DNA of 64,000 nt from Burkholderiales bacterium. GTDB taxonomy: Bacteria > Pseudomonadota > Gammaproteobacteria > Burkholderiales > Burkholderiaceae_C. The translations under genes and the position numbers were made by a program. The notes below the pieces were generated by a model, which made no database searches, was not told the origin of the DNA, and worked only from the letters and a program-made list of their open reading frames with translations. Shown here one piece after another: positions 52,589 to 63,090 of this stretch; positions within the stretch are counted from its first letter, which is position 1, and the number at the start of each line of letters is the position of its first letter. Location: positions 62,001-126,000 of the forward strand of contig JACRAZ010000090.1 in NCBI GenBank assembly GCA_016213205.1, written 5' to 3'.

Positions 52589-53667
52589 GCGGGAAGCCTC
52601 CCCACCAGCCGGTCCAGTTCGTCGGCCACGCGGGCCGCGGCCCGCGGACGGGCCAGCGCGCGCGCGGCCTCGGCCATGGCCAACAACTGCGGACGCGTCA
52701 AGGACTGCAGCCGCTGCGCCAGCGCCTGCGCGGTGAACCCGGCCTGCGGCAGGTGCAGCGCGGCGCCGTGCGCGGCCAGGTGTTCGGCGTTGTCGCGCTG
52801 GTGCGCGGTGGTGCTCACCACCAGCGGCACCAGCACACTGGGCACGCCGGCGGCGCAGAGTTCACTCACCGTCACCGCGCCGGCACGGCAGACGATCAGG
52901 TCGCAGGCGGCCAGGCGATCGGCCATGTTGTCGATGAAGGGCAGCACCTCGGCCTCGATGCCGGCGGCGGCATAGGCCGCACGCACCGCCTCGGCCTGCG
53001 CGGTGCCGGTCTGGTGGGTGACCTGCGGGCGCTGATCGGCCGGCAGCAGCGCCAGCGCGGCGGGCACCGTGTCGTTGAGCACCTTGGCACCCAGGCTGCC
53101 CCCCACCACCAGCAGCCGCAGGCGGCCGCTGCGGCCGGCATAACGCTCGGCAGGCGCGGCCAGTGCCTCGATCTCGGCACGCACCGGGTTGCCGGTGACC
53201 AGGCCACGCCGGACGCCCCGCACCGCCGGCCCGTCGAAGCCGAAGGCCACGCGGTCGGCCACCGGCAGCAGCGCCTTGTTCGACAGCAGCAGTGCCGCGT
53301 CGGCATTCACCAGCATCAGCGGCTTGCCCAGCAGCGAGGCCATCATGCCGCCGGGAAAACAGACGTAGCCGCCCATGCCCAGCACCGCATCGGCACCGCG
53401 GCGGCGCAGGATGCGAAGCGCATCCCAGAAGGCCTTCAGCATGCGCAGGCCGCCGGTGGCCATGCCCAGCAGGCCCTTGCCGCGCAGGCCGCTGAAGGCC
53501 AGCGTGTCCAGCGGGATCTGGGTTGGCGGCAACAGGCGGTTTTCCATGCCGCTGTGCGTGCCCAGCCAGCTCACGCTCCAGCCGCGGCGCTGCACCTCGC
53601 GCGCCACCGCGATGCCGGGGATGATGTGGCCGCCGGTGCCCGCTGCCATGATCACCAGGTGAGGCAT
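52585..53667 (-). CDS. murG: undecaprenyldiphospho-muramoylpentapeptide N-acetylglucosaminyltransferase
   Basis: MurG adds GlcNAc to lipid I to make lipid II on the inner face of the membrane. The 360-residue GT-B protein has [49 protein letters not shown] and [15 protein letters not shown]. The ATG at 53667 is preferred over a GTG directly before it. The stop codon overlaps the duplicated murC start. Upstream is a 73-bp repeat-rich gap after ftsW. Confidence 0.96.
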   Translation of the reverse strand: MPHLVIMAAGTGGHIIPGIAVAREVQRRGWSVSWLGTHSGMENRLLPPTQIPLDTLAFSGLRGKGLLGMATGGLRMLKAFWDALRILRRRGADAVLGMGGYVCFPGGMMASLLGKPLMLVNADAALLLSNKALLPVADRVAFGFDGPAVRGVRRGLVTGNPVRAEIEALAAPAERYAGRSGRLRLLVVGGSLGAKVLNDTVPAALALLPADQRPQVTHQTGTAQAEAVRAAYAAAGIEAEVLPFIDNMADRLAACDLIVCRAGAVTVSELCAAGVPSVLVPLVVSTTAHQRDNAEHLAAHGAALHLPQAGFTAQALAQRLQSLTRPQLLAMAEAARALARPRAAARVADELDRLVGRLPA

Positions 53668-53740
53668 CACATCAGCCCCCAGGGCGCAAGGCGCCCGCCC
53701 CCGGAGGGGGTTCGCTGGCTTGGGGCGGCCCGGCGCCAGC
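53668..53740. repeat. hairpin-rich spacer between ftsW and murG
   Basis: The spacer contains GGGCGC/GCGCCC and CCCCC/GGGGG hairpins and a TTCGCTGGCTTGGGGCGGCC stretch reminiscent of the intergenic repeats at 33.3 and 61.0 kb. It breaks the overlapping-gene run. No promoter is evident. Confidence 0.35.
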
Positions 53741-55006
53741 TCACGCTCGCCCCCCGCGCATGAGTTGGCGGTTCTCGATGTCCACCCGCACCACGATGGC
53801 CAGCGCCACCAGGCTCATCAGGATCGCCGAGCCGCCGTAGCTCAGCAACGGCAGCGTCAGCCCCTTGGTGGGCAGCGCGCCGAGGTTCACACCCAGGTTG
53901 ATGAGCGTCTGGCCACCCATCCAGATGCCGATGCCCTGCACCATCAGGCCGGCGAACACGCGGTCGAGCTGCACCGCCTGGCGGCCGATCACGAAGATGC
54001 GGCGCGTGAGCCAGAAGAACGCGAGGATCACCGCGGCCACGCCGATGAAGCCGAGTTCCTCGCCGATCACGGCCATCAGGAAATCGGTGTGCGCTTCGGG
54101 CAGGTAGTGCAGCTTCTCGACGCTGGCGCCCAGCCCCTGGCCGGTGAGCTCGCCACGGCCGAAGGCGATCAGCGAGTGCGTGAGCTGGTAGCCCTTGCCC
54201 TGCGAATACACCGGGTCCCAGGGGTTCAGGAAGGCGAGGATGCGTTCGCGCCGCCAGGGGCTGGAGGCGATCATCAGCGCGAAGGCGCCGATCAGCACCG
54301 CGAAGCTCAGGAAGAACATGCGGCCGTTCACGCCGCCCAGGAACAGGATGCCCAGTGCAATGACGGCGATGACGATGAAGGCCCCCATGTCCGGCTCGGC
54401 CAGCAGCAGCAGACCGATCACCGCCAGCGCCACCGCCATCGGCCACACGGCCTGGAAGAAGCGCTCCTTCACCTCCATCTTGCGCACCATGTAGCTGGCC
54501 GCGTACATCGCCATCGCCAGCTTGGCCAGCTCGCTCGGCTGGAAGTTCATCACGCCCAGCGGCAGCCAGCGCCGCGCGCCGTTCACGCCCTTGCCCACGT
54601 GCGGCACCAGCACCACCGCCAGCAGCAGCAGCGCGGCGACGAACAGCCAGGGCGCCCACTTCTCCCACACCGCGATGGGCACCTGCACCGCAACGAGGGC
54701 CGTGACCGCGGCGATGGCGATGGACAGCGCATGCCGGGTGAGGAAGAAGGTCGACGCGTAGCGCGCGAACTTCGGGCTGTCGGGCAAGGCGATGCTGGCC
54801 GAATACACCATCACCAGACCCAGCGCGAGCAGGCCCACCACCAGCCACACCAGGGTCTGGTCGAAGCCGGCGATGCGGGTGGGCTGGCCGTTGGCATCGG
54901 CACCGGTCCAGTCGCGGATCGGCACCGCGGCTTCGCGCTCGGCGCGCGCGGCCAGCCAGCGCTGGCGCAGCGCATCGAGGCCGAAGCGTTGGGTGAAGGC
55001 GCTCAT
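53741..55006 (-). CDS. ftsW: lipid II polymerase FtsW (SEDS family)
   Basis: FtsW is the septal glycan polymerase working with FtsI. The 421-residue SEDS protein has about ten transmembrane segments. Marks are [12 protein letters not shown], the conserved [47 protein letters not shown] (catalytic Asp) and [25 protein letters not shown]. An N-terminal 45-residue cytoplasmic tail precedes TM1. The ATG at 55006 overlaps the murD stop. Confidence 0.97.
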   Translation of the reverse strand: MSAFTQRFGLDALRQRWLAARAEREAAVPIRDWTGADANGQPTRIAGFDQTLVWLVVGLLALGLVMVYSASIALPDSPKFARYASTFFLTRHALSIAIAAVTALVAVQVPIAVWEKWAPWLFVAALLLLAVVLVPHVGKGVNGARRWLPLGVMNFQPSELAKLAMAMYAASYMVRKMEVKERFFQAVWPMAVALAVIGLLLLAEPDMGAFIVIAVIALGILFLGGVNGRMFFLSFAVLIGAFALMIASSPWRRERILAFLNPWDPVYSQGKGYQLTHSLIAFGRGELTGQGLGASVEKLHYLPEAHTDFLMAVIGEELGFIGVAAVILAFFWLTRRIFVIGRQAVQLDRVFAGLMVQGIGIWMGGQTLINLGVNLGALPTKGLTLPLLSYGGSAILMSLVALAIVVRVDIENRQLMRGGRA

Positions 55007-56817
55007 GCCAGCGTCTCCCCACGGTCTGCCGCACACGACTGCACCGCCGCGACGAAGACCTCGGCCCGGTGCGCATAGTTGCGGAACATGTCCAGGCTGG
55101 CGCAGGCCGGGCTCAGCAGCACCGCATCGCCGGGCAGGGCCTGGTCGAAGCAGGCCTGCACGGCCACGGGCAGCGTGGCGTGGCGGGCCATCGGCACGCC
55201 ACTGCCTTCCAGCGCGGCCTCGATCGCCGGCGCGTCGCGCCCGATCAAGGCCACGGCGCGCGCATAACGCGCCACCGGCGCGGCCAGCGGCGAGAAGTCC
55301 TGGCCCTTGCCGTCGCCCCCGAGCACCAGCACCAGCTTGCCCGGCGCCTTGTCCTCGCCCAGGCCCTGCAGCGCGGCGACGGTGGCGCCGACGTTGGTGC
55401 CCTTGCTGTCGTCGAAGGCCTCGATGCCGCCCACCGTGCCGACGAACTCCACGCGGTGCGGCTCGCCGCGGTATTCGCGCAGGCCGTGCAGCATCGGCGC
55501 CAGCGGGCAGCCGATCGCGGTGGCCAGCGCCAGCGCGGCCAACGCGTTGGCGGCGTTGTGGCGGCCGCGGATGCGCAGCGCGTCGGCCGGCATCAGGCGT
55601 TGCAGGTGGATCTCTTCCTCTTCACCCTTGCGCCGCTTGACGGTCTCGTCCGCCTCGAGCGCGCGCACCAGCCAGGCCATGCCGTTCTCGACCACCAGGC
55701 CATAGTCGCCCGGGCGCTGCGGTGCGTCGAGGCCGAAGCGCAGCACCTTGCGGTGGATCTGCTTCGCGGGGCGACCACGCGCACCTTTCACCACCAGCGG
55801 CGGCGGGATCATGGCCTCGACGCGCAGGTCGTCGCGGTTGATCACCATCACCGTCTGGGCGCCGAAGATGCGGGCCTTGGCGGCGGCGTAGGCCTCCATC
55901 GACCCGTGCCAGTCCAGGTGGTCCTGCGTGACATTGAGCACCGTGGCCGCACTGGGCTCGAAACCCTGCACGCCATCGAGCTGGAAGCTGGAGAGCTCCA
56001 GCACCCACACCTCGGGCAGGTGCTGGAACACCGGCGCGGCCGGCGGCGGCGGGGCCAGTTGCAGCGGTGCGTCCTCGTCCGCGGTTTCGGGCAGTGCTTC
56101 AGGCGCGAGCTGTTCGGCAGCCTCGATCTGTTCAGGCGGCGCTGCTGCCTCGGCCATTGCGTCGGCGACGGGACCGTCCTCGGTGTCGGCCTGGCCCGGT
56201 TCGGGTGTCGTGTCCCCCACGGCCTCCAGCGCCTGCTCGGCCTGTTCGTCGGATCCGGCGCCCGCGTCAACAGCGTCCTGGGCGGTAGCGGCCTCGGGCA
56301 GCGGCTCGAGGTCCAGCGCCGCGGCCAGCGTGTCCAGCATCGTCGGCCCGATGTTGCCGGCCATGGCCACGCGTCGGCCGGTGCGTTCCACCAGCATGGC
56401 GGTCATCGCGGTGGTGGTGGTCTTGCCGTTGGTGCCGGTGATCGCCAGCACCTGGGGTGCATAGCCGCGCTGGGCCTGCAGGTCGACCAGCGCGCGGGCG
56501 AACAGGTCCAGCTCGCCACCGATGGCCAGGCCGATGCCGCGCGCCGCATCCAGCAGCGGCGCGATGCGTGTGTCGCCCGGTGCGAGGCCGGGGCTCTTCA
56601 GCACCATCTGCACGCCGGCCAGGTGCTCGGCACCCAGCGCGCCGCTGAAAAGGCGGACCTGCGGCACGGCCGCGGCCAGCGCGGCGGCCTGGGGCGGCGC
56701 CTCGCGCGAATCCCACACCTGCACGGCGGCGCCATGGCGCGCGCACCAGCGCGCCATCGCCAGGCCCGAATCGCCCAGGCCCAGCACCAGCACCGACAGG
56801 TCGCGCAGGTGGTTCAT
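55003..56817 (-). CDS. murD: UDP-N-acetylmuramoylalanine--D-glutamate ligase with large acidic insert
   Basis: MurD adds D-Glu to UDP-MurNAc-L-Ala. The product is 604 residues, against about 440-500 usual. The N-terminal [15 protein letters not shown]-loop [10 protein letters not shown] (127-136), [10 protein letters not shown] (153-162), [12 protein letters not shown] (271-282), [11 protein letters not shown] and [13 protein letters not shown] are intact. Between residues 168 and 266 lies an acidic Ala/Glu/Pro/Gln-rich, low-complexity insert ([10 protein letters not shown] ... [14 protein letters not shown]). The ATG at 56817 overlaps the mraY stop. Confidence 0.95.
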   Translation of the reverse strand: MNHLRDLSVLVLGLGDSGLAMARWCARHGAAVQVWDSREAPPQAAALAAAVPQVRLFSGALGAEHLAGVQMVLKSPGLAPGDTRIAPLLDAARGIGLAIGGELDLFARALVDLQAQRGYAPQVLAITGTNGKTTTTAMTAMLVERTGRRVAMAGNIGPTMLDTLAAALDLEPLPEAATAQDAVDAGAGSDEQAEQALEAVGDTTPEPGQADTEDGPVADAMAEAAAPPEQIEAAEQLAPEALPETADEDAPLQLAPPPPAAPVFQHLPEVWVLELSSFQLDGVQGFEPSAATVLNVTQDHLDWHGSMEAYAAAKARIFGAQTVMVINRDDLRVEAMIPPPLVVKGARGRPAKQIHRKVLRFGLDAPQRPGDYGLVVENGMAWLVRALEADETVKRRKGEEEEIHLQRLMPADALRIRGRHNAANALAALALATAIGCPLAPMLHGLREYRGEPHRVEFVGTVGGIEAFDDSKGTNVGATVAALQGLGEDKAPGKLVLVLGGDGKGQDFSPLAAPVARYARAVALIGRDAPAIEAALEGSGVPMARHATLPVAVQACFDQALPGDAVLLSPACASLDMFRNYAHRAEVFVAAVQSCAADRGETLA

Positions 56818-57992
56818 CGGAGTTTGAGGCTCGCCAGGCCAACCAGGCACAGCAGCATCGTGATGATCCAGAAGCGGATCACCACCTGCGTCTCGGTCCA
56901 GCCGGATTTCTCGAAATGGTGGTGCAGTGGCGCCATCTTGAAGATGCGCTTGCCGACACCGAACTTCTTCTTGGTGAACTTGAACCAGCTCACCTGCAGC
57001 ATCACCGACAGCACCTCGGCGACGAACACCGCGCCCATGATGCCCAGCACGATTTCCTGCCGCGTGATGACGGCGATGGTGCCCAACGCCCCGCCCAGCG
57101 ACAGCGCGCCCACGTCGCCCATGAACACCTGCGCCGGGTGGGCGTTGAACCACAGGAAGGCCAGGCCGGCGCCGGCCAGCGCGCCGCAGAAGATCAGCAG
57201 CTCGCCGGCGCCCGGGATGTAGGGGAACAGCAGGTACTTGCTGTAGACCGAGTTGCCCACGATGTAGGCAAAGATGCCGAGTGCCGAGCCCACCAGCACC
57301 ACCGGCATGATGGCCAGGCCGTCGAGCCCGTCGGTGAAGTTCACCGCGTTGCTGGCGCCCACGATCACGAAGTAGGTGAGCGCGATGAAGCCGAACACGC
57401 CCAGCGGGTAGCTCACCGTCTTGAAGAAAGGCAGCATCAGGTCGGCCTTGGGCGGCAGCTCGTTCGAGAAGCCGCTCTGCACCCAGCGCACGAAGAGTTC
57501 CAGCACGCGCAGGTTGGTGGTCTCGGACACGCTGAACGCGAGGTACAGCGCGGCCACCAGCCCGATCAGCGATTGCCAGAAGAACTTCTCCTTCGAGCTC
57601 ATGCCCTCGGGGTTCTTGTGCACCACCTTGCGCCAGTCGTCCACCCAGCCCACCGCGCCGAAGCCGAAGGTGACCAGCATCACCACCCAGACGAAGCGGT
57701 TGGCCCAGTCGAACCACAGCAGCGTGGACACGCCGATGCCGATCAGGATGAGCACGCCGCCCATGGTGGGCGTGCCGTGCTTCTTCAGGTGCGCCTGCAC
57801 GCCGTACTCGCGGATCGGCTGGCCGATCTTCATCTCGGTGAGGCGGCGGATCACGTAGGGGCCGAAGCCCAGGCCGATCAACAACGCTGTCATCGCCGAC
57901 ATCACGGCGCGGAAGGTGAGGTACTGGAACACCCGCAGGAAACCCCAGTCGGGGTTCTGCGCCAGCAGCCATTGGCTCAGGCTAAGCAGCAT
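56814..57992 (-). CDS. mraY: phospho-N-acetylmuramoyl-pentapeptide transferase
   Basis: MraY makes lipid I by moving phospho-MurNAc-pentapeptide to undecaprenyl phosphate. The 392-residue protein has about ten transmembrane helices and the motifs [11 protein letters not shown]-like [20 protein letters not shown] (Asp pair), [13 protein letters not shown] and [12 protein letters not shown]. Its start overlaps the murF end by 11 bp, and its stop overlaps the murD ATG by 4 bp. Confidence 0.98.
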   Translation of the reverse strand: MLLSLSQWLLAQNPDWGFLRVFQYLTFRAVMSAMTALLIGLGFGPYVIRRLTEMKIGQPIREYGVQAHLKKHGTPTMGGVLILIGIGVSTLLWFDWANRFVWVVMLVTFGFGAVGWVDDWRKVVHKNPEGMSSKEKFFWQSLIGLVAALYLAFSVSETTNLRVLELFVRWVQSGFSNELPPKADLMLPFFKTVSYPLGVFGFIALTYFVIVGASNAVNFTDGLDGLAIMPVVLVGSALGIFAYIVGNSVYSKYLLFPYIPGAGELLIFCGALAGAGLAFLWFNAHPAQVFMGDVGALSLGGALGTIAVITRQEIVLGIMGAVFVAEVLSVMLQVSWFKFTKKKFGVGKRIFKMAPLHHHFEKSGWTETQVVIRFWIITMLLCLVGLASLKLR

Positions 57993-59394
57993 GCGCGCCT
58001 CCACCCGCCGGTGGGCCCTGCAGCGCCGCGACGACGCGTTCCATGGCCATGAATCGGGATCCCTTCACCAGCGCACTGGCGCAGGCCGGCGCGTGCGCCA
58101 GCGCGTCGATCAGTGCCGGCACGTCGTTGAAATGGCGCGCCCGGCTGCCGAAGGCCGCGGCCGCATGCGCGCACAGGGTGCCGGCACACCAGAGATCGGC
58201 GATGCCACGCTGGCGTGCATAGGCCCCCACCTCGGCATGGAAGGCCGGGCCCTGGTCGCCCACCTCGCCCATGTCGCCCAGCAGCAGCCAGTGCGGGCCG
58301 GGCAGGCCTGCCAGCAGCTCGATCGCGGCACGCACCGAATCGGGGTTGGCGTTGTAGCTGTCGTTGACCAGCGTGACGGCCCTGTCGCCCTGCCGCACCA
58401 CGCTGAGTTGCGAGCGGCCACTCACCGGCCGGAAGGCCTCCAGCCCACGCAGGATGTCCGCCAGCGGCACGCCGGCAGCCAGCGCGGCGGTGGTGGCCGC
58501 CAGCGCATTGCGCACGTTGTGCTGGCCGGCGGCATGCAGCATGAACTCGGCCCGGCCCACCGGCGTGCGCACGCGCAGGGCCCAGTGGCCGCCGCCGTCG
58601 AGGCCGGTGCTGTCGCCCACCCACACGGCCTCGTCGCTGACATCGGCGTGGCCGTGCAGCGCAAACGTGAGCTGCGGGCGCGCACCGGCCAGCGTGTGCC
58701 AGACCGGCGCCTGTGCATCGTCGGCCGGGTACACGGCCACCCCGGTGGCGGGCAGGGACTCGATCACGCTGCCGTTTTCGCGCGCCACCGCCTCCACCGA
58801 GGTCATGAACTCCTGGTGCTCGCGCTGCGCGTTGTTCACCAGCGCCACCGTGGGCTGGGCGATGCGCGCGAGCTCGGCAATCTCGCCCGGATGGTTCATG
58901 CCCAGTTCCAGCACCGCGGCGCGGTGCCCGGCGCGCAGGCGCAGCGCCATCAGGGGCACGCCGATGTGGTTGTTCAGGTTGCCGGCGGTGGCCAGCGCCG
59001 CGTCGCCGAGCCAGGCCCGCAGGATGCTGGCGAGCATCTGCGTCACCGTGGTCTTGCCGTTGCTGCCGGTGACAGCGATCAAGGGCAGGCTGAACCGTGC
59101 GCGCCAGCCCTCGGCCAAGCGCTGCAGCGCGGCCAGGGTGTCGGGCACGATCAGGCCCGGCAGGCCGGCTTCGGCCAGGCCGCGCTCGGCGATCGCGGCC
59201 GCCGCACCGGCCGGGCGCGCCTGGGCCAGGAAGTCGTGCGCATCGAAGCGCTCCCCCCGCAGCGCGACAAACAGGTCACCCGCGCGCAGGCTGCGGGTGT
59301 CGGTGTGCACGCGGGCGATCGCCGTGGCGCCCTCGCCCACCAGCACCGAGCCGGGCAGCAGCGCATGGGCCTGGGCCAGTGTCATCATCGTCAT
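57982..59394 (-). CDS. murF: UDP-N-acetylmuramoyl-tripeptide--D-alanyl-D-alanine ligase
   Basis: MurF adds D-Ala-D-Ala, the last cytoplasmic precursor step. The 470-residue product has [16 protein letters not shown], the P-loop TGSNGKTTV (109-117), [19 protein letters not shown] and [11 protein letters not shown]. The ATG at 59394 is in ATGA overlap with murE; further Met codons follow within the first four residues. The C-terminus is Ala/Gly-rich. Confidence 0.97.
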   Translation of the reverse strand: MTMMTLAQAHALLPGSVLVGEGATAIARVHTDTRSLRAGDLFVALRGERFDAHDFLAQARPAGAAAAIAERGLAEAGLPGLIVPDTLAALQRLAEGWRARFSLPLIAVTGSNGKTTVTQMLASILRAWLGDAALATAGNLNNHIGVPLMALRLRAGHRAAVLELGMNHPGEIAELARIAQPTVALVNNAQREHQEFMTSVEAVARENGSVIESLPATGVAVYPADDAQAPVWHTLAGARPQLTFALHGHADVSDEAVWVGDSTGLDGGGHWALRVRTPVGRAEFMLHAAGQHNVRNALAATTAALAAGVPLADILRGLEAFRPVSGRSQLSVVRQGDRAVTLVNDSYNANPDSVRAAIELLAGLPGPHWLLLGDMGEVGDQGPAFHAEVGAYARQRGIADLWCAGTLCAHAAAAFGSRARHFNDVPALIDALAHAPACASALVKGSRFMAMERVVAALQGPPAGGGAHAA

Positions 59395-60929
59395 GCACGG
59401 CCCCTGTGCGACAGCGCCGCCAGCGCCTCGGTGCAGTCGTCGAACGGATGCTTCACGCCGGCGACTTCCTGGTAGTCCTCGTGGCCCTTGCCGGCCACCA
59501 GCACCACGTCGCGCGCATCGGCGCGCGTCACCGCGTGCACGATGGCCTCGCGGCGGTCTTCGAACACGTCCACCCCGTCGCGCGCGCTGATGCCGGCCAG
59601 GATCTGCGCGATGATCAGCGCCGGGCTTTCGGCCCGCGGGTTGTCGCTGGTGACGACCACCCGGTCGGCCAGGCGCTGGGCGATCGCACCCATCATCGGC
59701 CGCTTGGTGGCGTCGCGGCTGCCGCCGCAACCGAACACGCACCACAGCCGGCCGCCACGCGCGGCCGCCAGCGGGCGCAGCGCGGCCAGCGCCTTGTCCA
59801 GCGCGTCGGGCGTGTGGGCGTAGTCCACCACCACCTCGGGCTGGCCGGCCGCCCCCGGGGCCACGCGCTGCATGCGCCCGGGCACCGGCGTGAGGCCGGG
59901 CACCAGTTGGGCCACCAGCGGCAACGGCACGCCCTGGGCGCGCAGCGCACCCAGCACACCCAGCAGGTTGCTGGCGTTGTAGTCGCCGATCAGGCTGCTT
60001 TGCACCGACACGGTCTGTGCGCCCTCGGCCAGCTCGAACGCGAGCCCGCCGTCGACATAACGCAGTTCATGTGCGGCCAGGCGCGCCGGGCCACGCACCG
60101 AGCAGGTCCACAGGTCGAGCGCTTGCGCCCCGGTCGCGCGGGCCAGTTCGTCGGCCAGGGCTGCGCCCTGTTCGTCGTCGATGTTGATCACCGCAGCCTC
60201 CAGGCCCGGCCAGGCGAACAGCGCGCGCTTGGTGGCCCAGTACGCCGCCATGTCGCCGTGGTAGTCCAGGTGATCGCGGGTGAAGTTGGTGAACTGCGCC
60301 ACCACGATGGGGGTGCCGGCCAGCCGGTGCTCGGCGATGCCGATCGACGAGGCCTCGATCGCGCAGGCGGCAAATCCCTCGTTGGCCATGTGGCGGAAGG
60401 CGGCCTGCAGGCGCACCGGGTCGGGCGTGGTCAGACCGGTGGGCTCGATGCTGCCGGGGTTGCCCGCCACCGGCGGCTCGCCGATGCCCAAGGTGCCCAC
60501 CACGCCGCAGCGGCGCCCCAGCAGCGTGAGGGCCTGGGCCGTCCACCAGGCGGTGGAGCTCTTGCCGTTGGTGCCGGTGACGGCGATCACCGTGAGCTCG
60601 GCGGCGGGCTGCTCGTACCAGGCCGCGGCGATGGGGCCGGTGGCGGCCTTCAGGCCCGGCAGGACCCCGATGCGGTCGTGCTGCGGGTGGTGGCCGGCAT
60701 GGCCGCTCACATCGAAGCCGAAGGCATCGACGCCCTCGGCCTCGACCAGGCACGCCGCCGCGCCGGCCGCGAAGGCGGCGCGCACGAACTGGCGGCCGTC
60801 CTGCGCATGGCCTGGCCAGGCGATGAAGGCGTCGCCGGGCTGCACCTGGCGGCTGTCGGTGCGCAGCGAGCCGGTGACCTGCGCGCGCAGCCAGGCCACG
60901 GCGGCTTCGGGGGTGTGCAGGTGCTGCAT
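59391..60929 (-). CDS. murE: UDP-MurNAc-tripeptide synthetase, meso-diaminopimelate adding
   Basis: MurE adds the third amino acid. The 512-residue protein has TDSRQVQPGDAFIA, P-loop TGTNGKSSTAW (118-128), TTPDPVRL, EASSIGI, FTNFTRDHLDYHG and the DNPR motif at 429-432. DNPR denotes meso-diaminopimelate rather than lysine specificity, consistent with a Gram-negative cell wall. The ATG at 60929 is chosen; a 107-bp spacer separates it from ftsI. Confidence 0.97.
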   Translation of the reverse strand: MQHLHTPEAAVAWLRAQVTGSLRTDSRQVQPGDAFIAWPGHAQDGRQFVRAAFAAGAAACLVEAEGVDAFGFDVSGHAGHHPQHDRIGVLPGLKAATGPIAAAWYEQPAAELTVIAVTGTNGKSSTAWWTAQALTLLGRRCGVVGTLGIGEPPVAGNPGSIEPTGLTTPDPVRLQAAFRHMANEGFAACAIEASSIGIAEHRLAGTPIVVAQFTNFTRDHLDYHGDMAAYWATKRALFAWPGLEAAVINIDDEQGAALADELARATGAQALDLWTCSVRGPARLAAHELRYVDGGLAFELAEGAQTVSVQSSLIGDYNASNLLGVLGALRAQGVPLPLVAQLVPGLTPVPGRMQRVAPGAAGQPEVVVDYAHTPDALDKALAALRPLAAARGGRLWCVFGCGGSRDATKRPMMGAIAQRLADRVVVTSDNPRAESPALIIAQILAGISARDGVDVFEDRREAIVHAVTRADARDVVLVAGKGHEDYQEVAGVKHPFDDCTEALAALSHRGRA

Positions 60930-61036
60930 GTCAGTGCCGCCCGGCCGCCCGAAGGCACTGACGCGCCCCAGGCCCACGTAGGGGGCCGAGCCTGCCCCTG
61001 GGGCAGCGAACGCAGTGAGCTTGGGGCCGCTTCATT
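60930..61036. repeat. murE-ftsI spacer with inverted repeat and dispersed repeat copy 2
   Basis: GTCAGTGCC (60930-60938) and GGCACTGAC (60954-60962) form a perfect 9-bp inverted repeat just before murE. The second half (61000-61036) carries GGGCAGCGAACGCAGTGAGC, the counterpart of the element at 33327-33363. In most relatives murE follows ftsI closely, so this is an inserted, non-coding spacer. Confidence 0.5.
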
Positions 61037-62797
61037 TCAGAAGCTTTCCTGCACCGGCAGCGCCTTGGCCACCACCTGCGGCTTCACGTCCAGGTCGGGC
61101 GGCACGCCCATCATGCGCAGCGTCTGCTGCACCACCTGGCTGAACACCGGCGCGGCCACCGCGCCACCGTAGTAGACGCCGTTGCTCGGCTCGTCCACCA
61201 TCACCGCGACGACGATGCGCGGCTTGTCGATCGGCGCCATGCCGACGAACCACGAGCGGTACTTGTTGCTCGCGTAGCCCTTGCCTTCCTGCTTGTGCGC
61301 GGTGCCGCTCTTGCCGCCCACCGAGTAGCCGATGGTCTGCGCCATGGTGCCGGTGCCGCCCGGGCCGGCGGCCATCTGCAGCATCTTGCGGATCTCGCGC
61401 GCGGTGCCGGGCGACACCACGCGCAGGCCGGCGCCGGGTTGCTCCTGGCGCATCATGCTGACGGGGATGACCTCGCCATCGCGCGCGAAGGCGGTGTAGG
61501 CGCGCGCGATCTGCAGCAGCGAGGCCGACAGCCCGTAGCCGTAGCACATGGTGGCCTGCTCGATCGGACGCCAGGTCTTGTAGGGGCGCAGCCGGCCGGT
61601 CACCGCGCCGGGGAAGCTGATCTGCGGCTTCTGGCCATAACCCACGTTGGAGAACAGCTCCCACAGCTCGCGCGCCTGCATCTGCATGCCGATCTTCACG
61701 GTGCCGACGTTGCTGGACTTCTGGATCACCTCCTGCACCGTGAGCACGCCGTGGGGGTGCGCGTCCTTGATGGTGGAGCCGGTGATGGTGATGCTGCCGG
61801 GCGCGGTCTGGATCGGGGTGTCCACCTTCACGCGGCCGGTCTCCAGGCCCCAGGCCACGACGAAGGGCTTCATCGTCGAGCCGGGCTCGAACACGTCGGT
61901 GAGCGCGCGGTTGCGCAGTTGCGCGCCGGACAGGTGGCTGCGCTGGCCGGGGTCGTAGCTGGGGTAGTTGGCCAGGGCCAGGATCTCGCCGGTCTGCACG
62001 TCGAGCACCACCACGCTGCCGGCCTTGGCCTTGTGCTCGGCCACCGCATCGCGCACGCGCTGGTAGGCGAAGAACTGCACCTTGGAGTCGATCGAGAGCT
62101 GGATGTCGCGGCCGTTCACCGGCTCGGTGGCCAGGCCCATGTCCTCGACCACGCGGCCCAGGCGGTCCTTCACGACACCGCGCATGCCGTCCTTGCCCTG
62201 CAGGTCTTTCTGGAACGCGAGCTCGATGCCCTCCTGGCCCTGGTCCTCGATGTTGGTGAAGCCCACCACGTGCGCGGCGGATTCGCCCTCGGGATAACGT
62301 CGTTTGTACTCGCGTGTCTCGTACAGGCCCTTGATGCCCAGCGCCTTGATCTGGGCCCAGGTCTCGGGGTCGACCTGGCGCCGGATCCAGGCGAAGTTCT
62401 GGCTGCCGCTGTTCAGGCGCCCGTCGAATTCCCGGGCGTCCATGTCCAGCAGCTTCAGCAACTGGCGGCGCTGCTCGGCGTTGGCGTCGAAATCCTTCGG
62501 AATCGCCCACAGGCTGGGCGCGGGCACGCTGGTGGCCAGCAGCAGGCCGTTGCGGTCGAGGATGCGGCCCCGGCTGGCGGGCACATCCAGCGTGTGCGCG
62601 TAGCGCTTCTCGCCCTGCTTCTGGAAGAACTCGGCGCCGATCAGCTGCACGTAGGCCGCGCGGCCCAGCAGGCCGACAAAGGCCATCGCCACCAGCGCGA
62701 CGACGAAGCGGCTGCGCCAGTTCGGCGTCTTGGACGCCAGCAGCGGGCTGGTGGCGTAGTTGACCGCGCGGGCGCTGCTGCGCTGCAGGCCCTTCAT
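61037..62797 (-). CDS. ftsI: peptidoglycan transpeptidase FtsI (penicillin-binding protein 3)
   Basis: FtsI crosslinks septal peptidoglycan. The 586-residue protein has an N-terminal transmembrane helix (about 31-51), the non-penicillin-binding module RGRILDRNGLLLATS, and the transpeptidase motifs SxxK at Ser307 (EPGSTMKPFV), SSN in QKSSNVGTV and KSGT in GGKSGTAHKQ. The Ser in place of Thr in KTG is normal for this enzyme. The ATG at 62797 overlaps the ftsL stop. Confidence 0.97.
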   Translation of the reverse strand: MKGLQRSSARAVNYATSPLLASKTPNWRSRFVVALVAMAFVGLLGRAAYVQLIGAEFFQKQGEKRYAHTLDVPASRGRILDRNGLLLATSVPAPSLWAIPKDFDANAEQRRQLLKLLDMDAREFDGRLNSGSQNFAWIRRQVDPETWAQIKALGIKGLYETREYKRRYPEGESAAHVVGFTNIEDQGQEGIELAFQKDLQGKDGMRGVVKDRLGRVVEDMGLATEPVNGRDIQLSIDSKVQFFAYQRVRDAVAEHKAKAGSVVVLDVQTGEILALANYPSYDPGQRSHLSGAQLRNRALTDVFEPGSTMKPFVVAWGLETGRVKVDTPIQTAPGSITITGSTIKDAHPHGVLTVQEVIQKSSNVGTVKIGMQMQARELWELFSNVGYGQKPQISFPGAVTGRLRPYKTWRPIEQATMCYGYGLSASLLQIARAYTAFARDGEVIPVSMMRQEQPGAGLRVVSPGTAREIRKMLQMAAGPGGTGTMAQTIGYSVGGKSGTAHKQEGKGYASNKYRSWFVGMAPIDKPRIVVAVMVDEPSNGVYYGGAVAAPVFSQVVQQTLRMMGVPPDLDVKPQVVAKALPVQESF

Positions 62798-63090
62798 CGC
62801 GCCGCTCCCGGGGCCGTGGGCGTGGCGGCCGGGTCCACCACGTACATCGTGACGGCCGGCGTCACGGTGCGCATGGCCAGCTTTTCGCGGGCGGTGCGCT
62901 CCACGCGCAGGCTGGTGGCCTGGGCCTGGCGCTCGGCCTCCAGGCGCTTGTAGTCGCCTTCCAGGCGCAGCGCCTCGACTTCGGCGCGGTGGATCTCGGC
63001 AAACAGGCGTCGGCTGTCGTAGGCGCTGCGGATCAGCACCAGCGCGCTGGCGATCACCACCATCAGCAGCAGCAGGTTCAGCCGGGTCAT
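62794..63090 (-). CDS. ftsL: cell division protein FtsL
   Basis: A 98-residue bitopic divisome protein. Residues 4-21 ([18 protein letters not shown]) span the membrane, then a periplasmic coiled coil ([26 protein letters not shown]) pairs with FtsB. Overlap by 4 bp with rsmH upstream and ftsI downstream. Length and position identify it despite low sequence conservation of the family. Confidence 0.93.
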   Translation of the reverse strand: MTRLNLLLLMVVIASALVLIRSAYDSRRLFAEIHRAEVEALRLEGDYKRLEAERQAQATSLRVERTAREKLAMRTVTPAVTMYVVDPAATPTAPGAAR

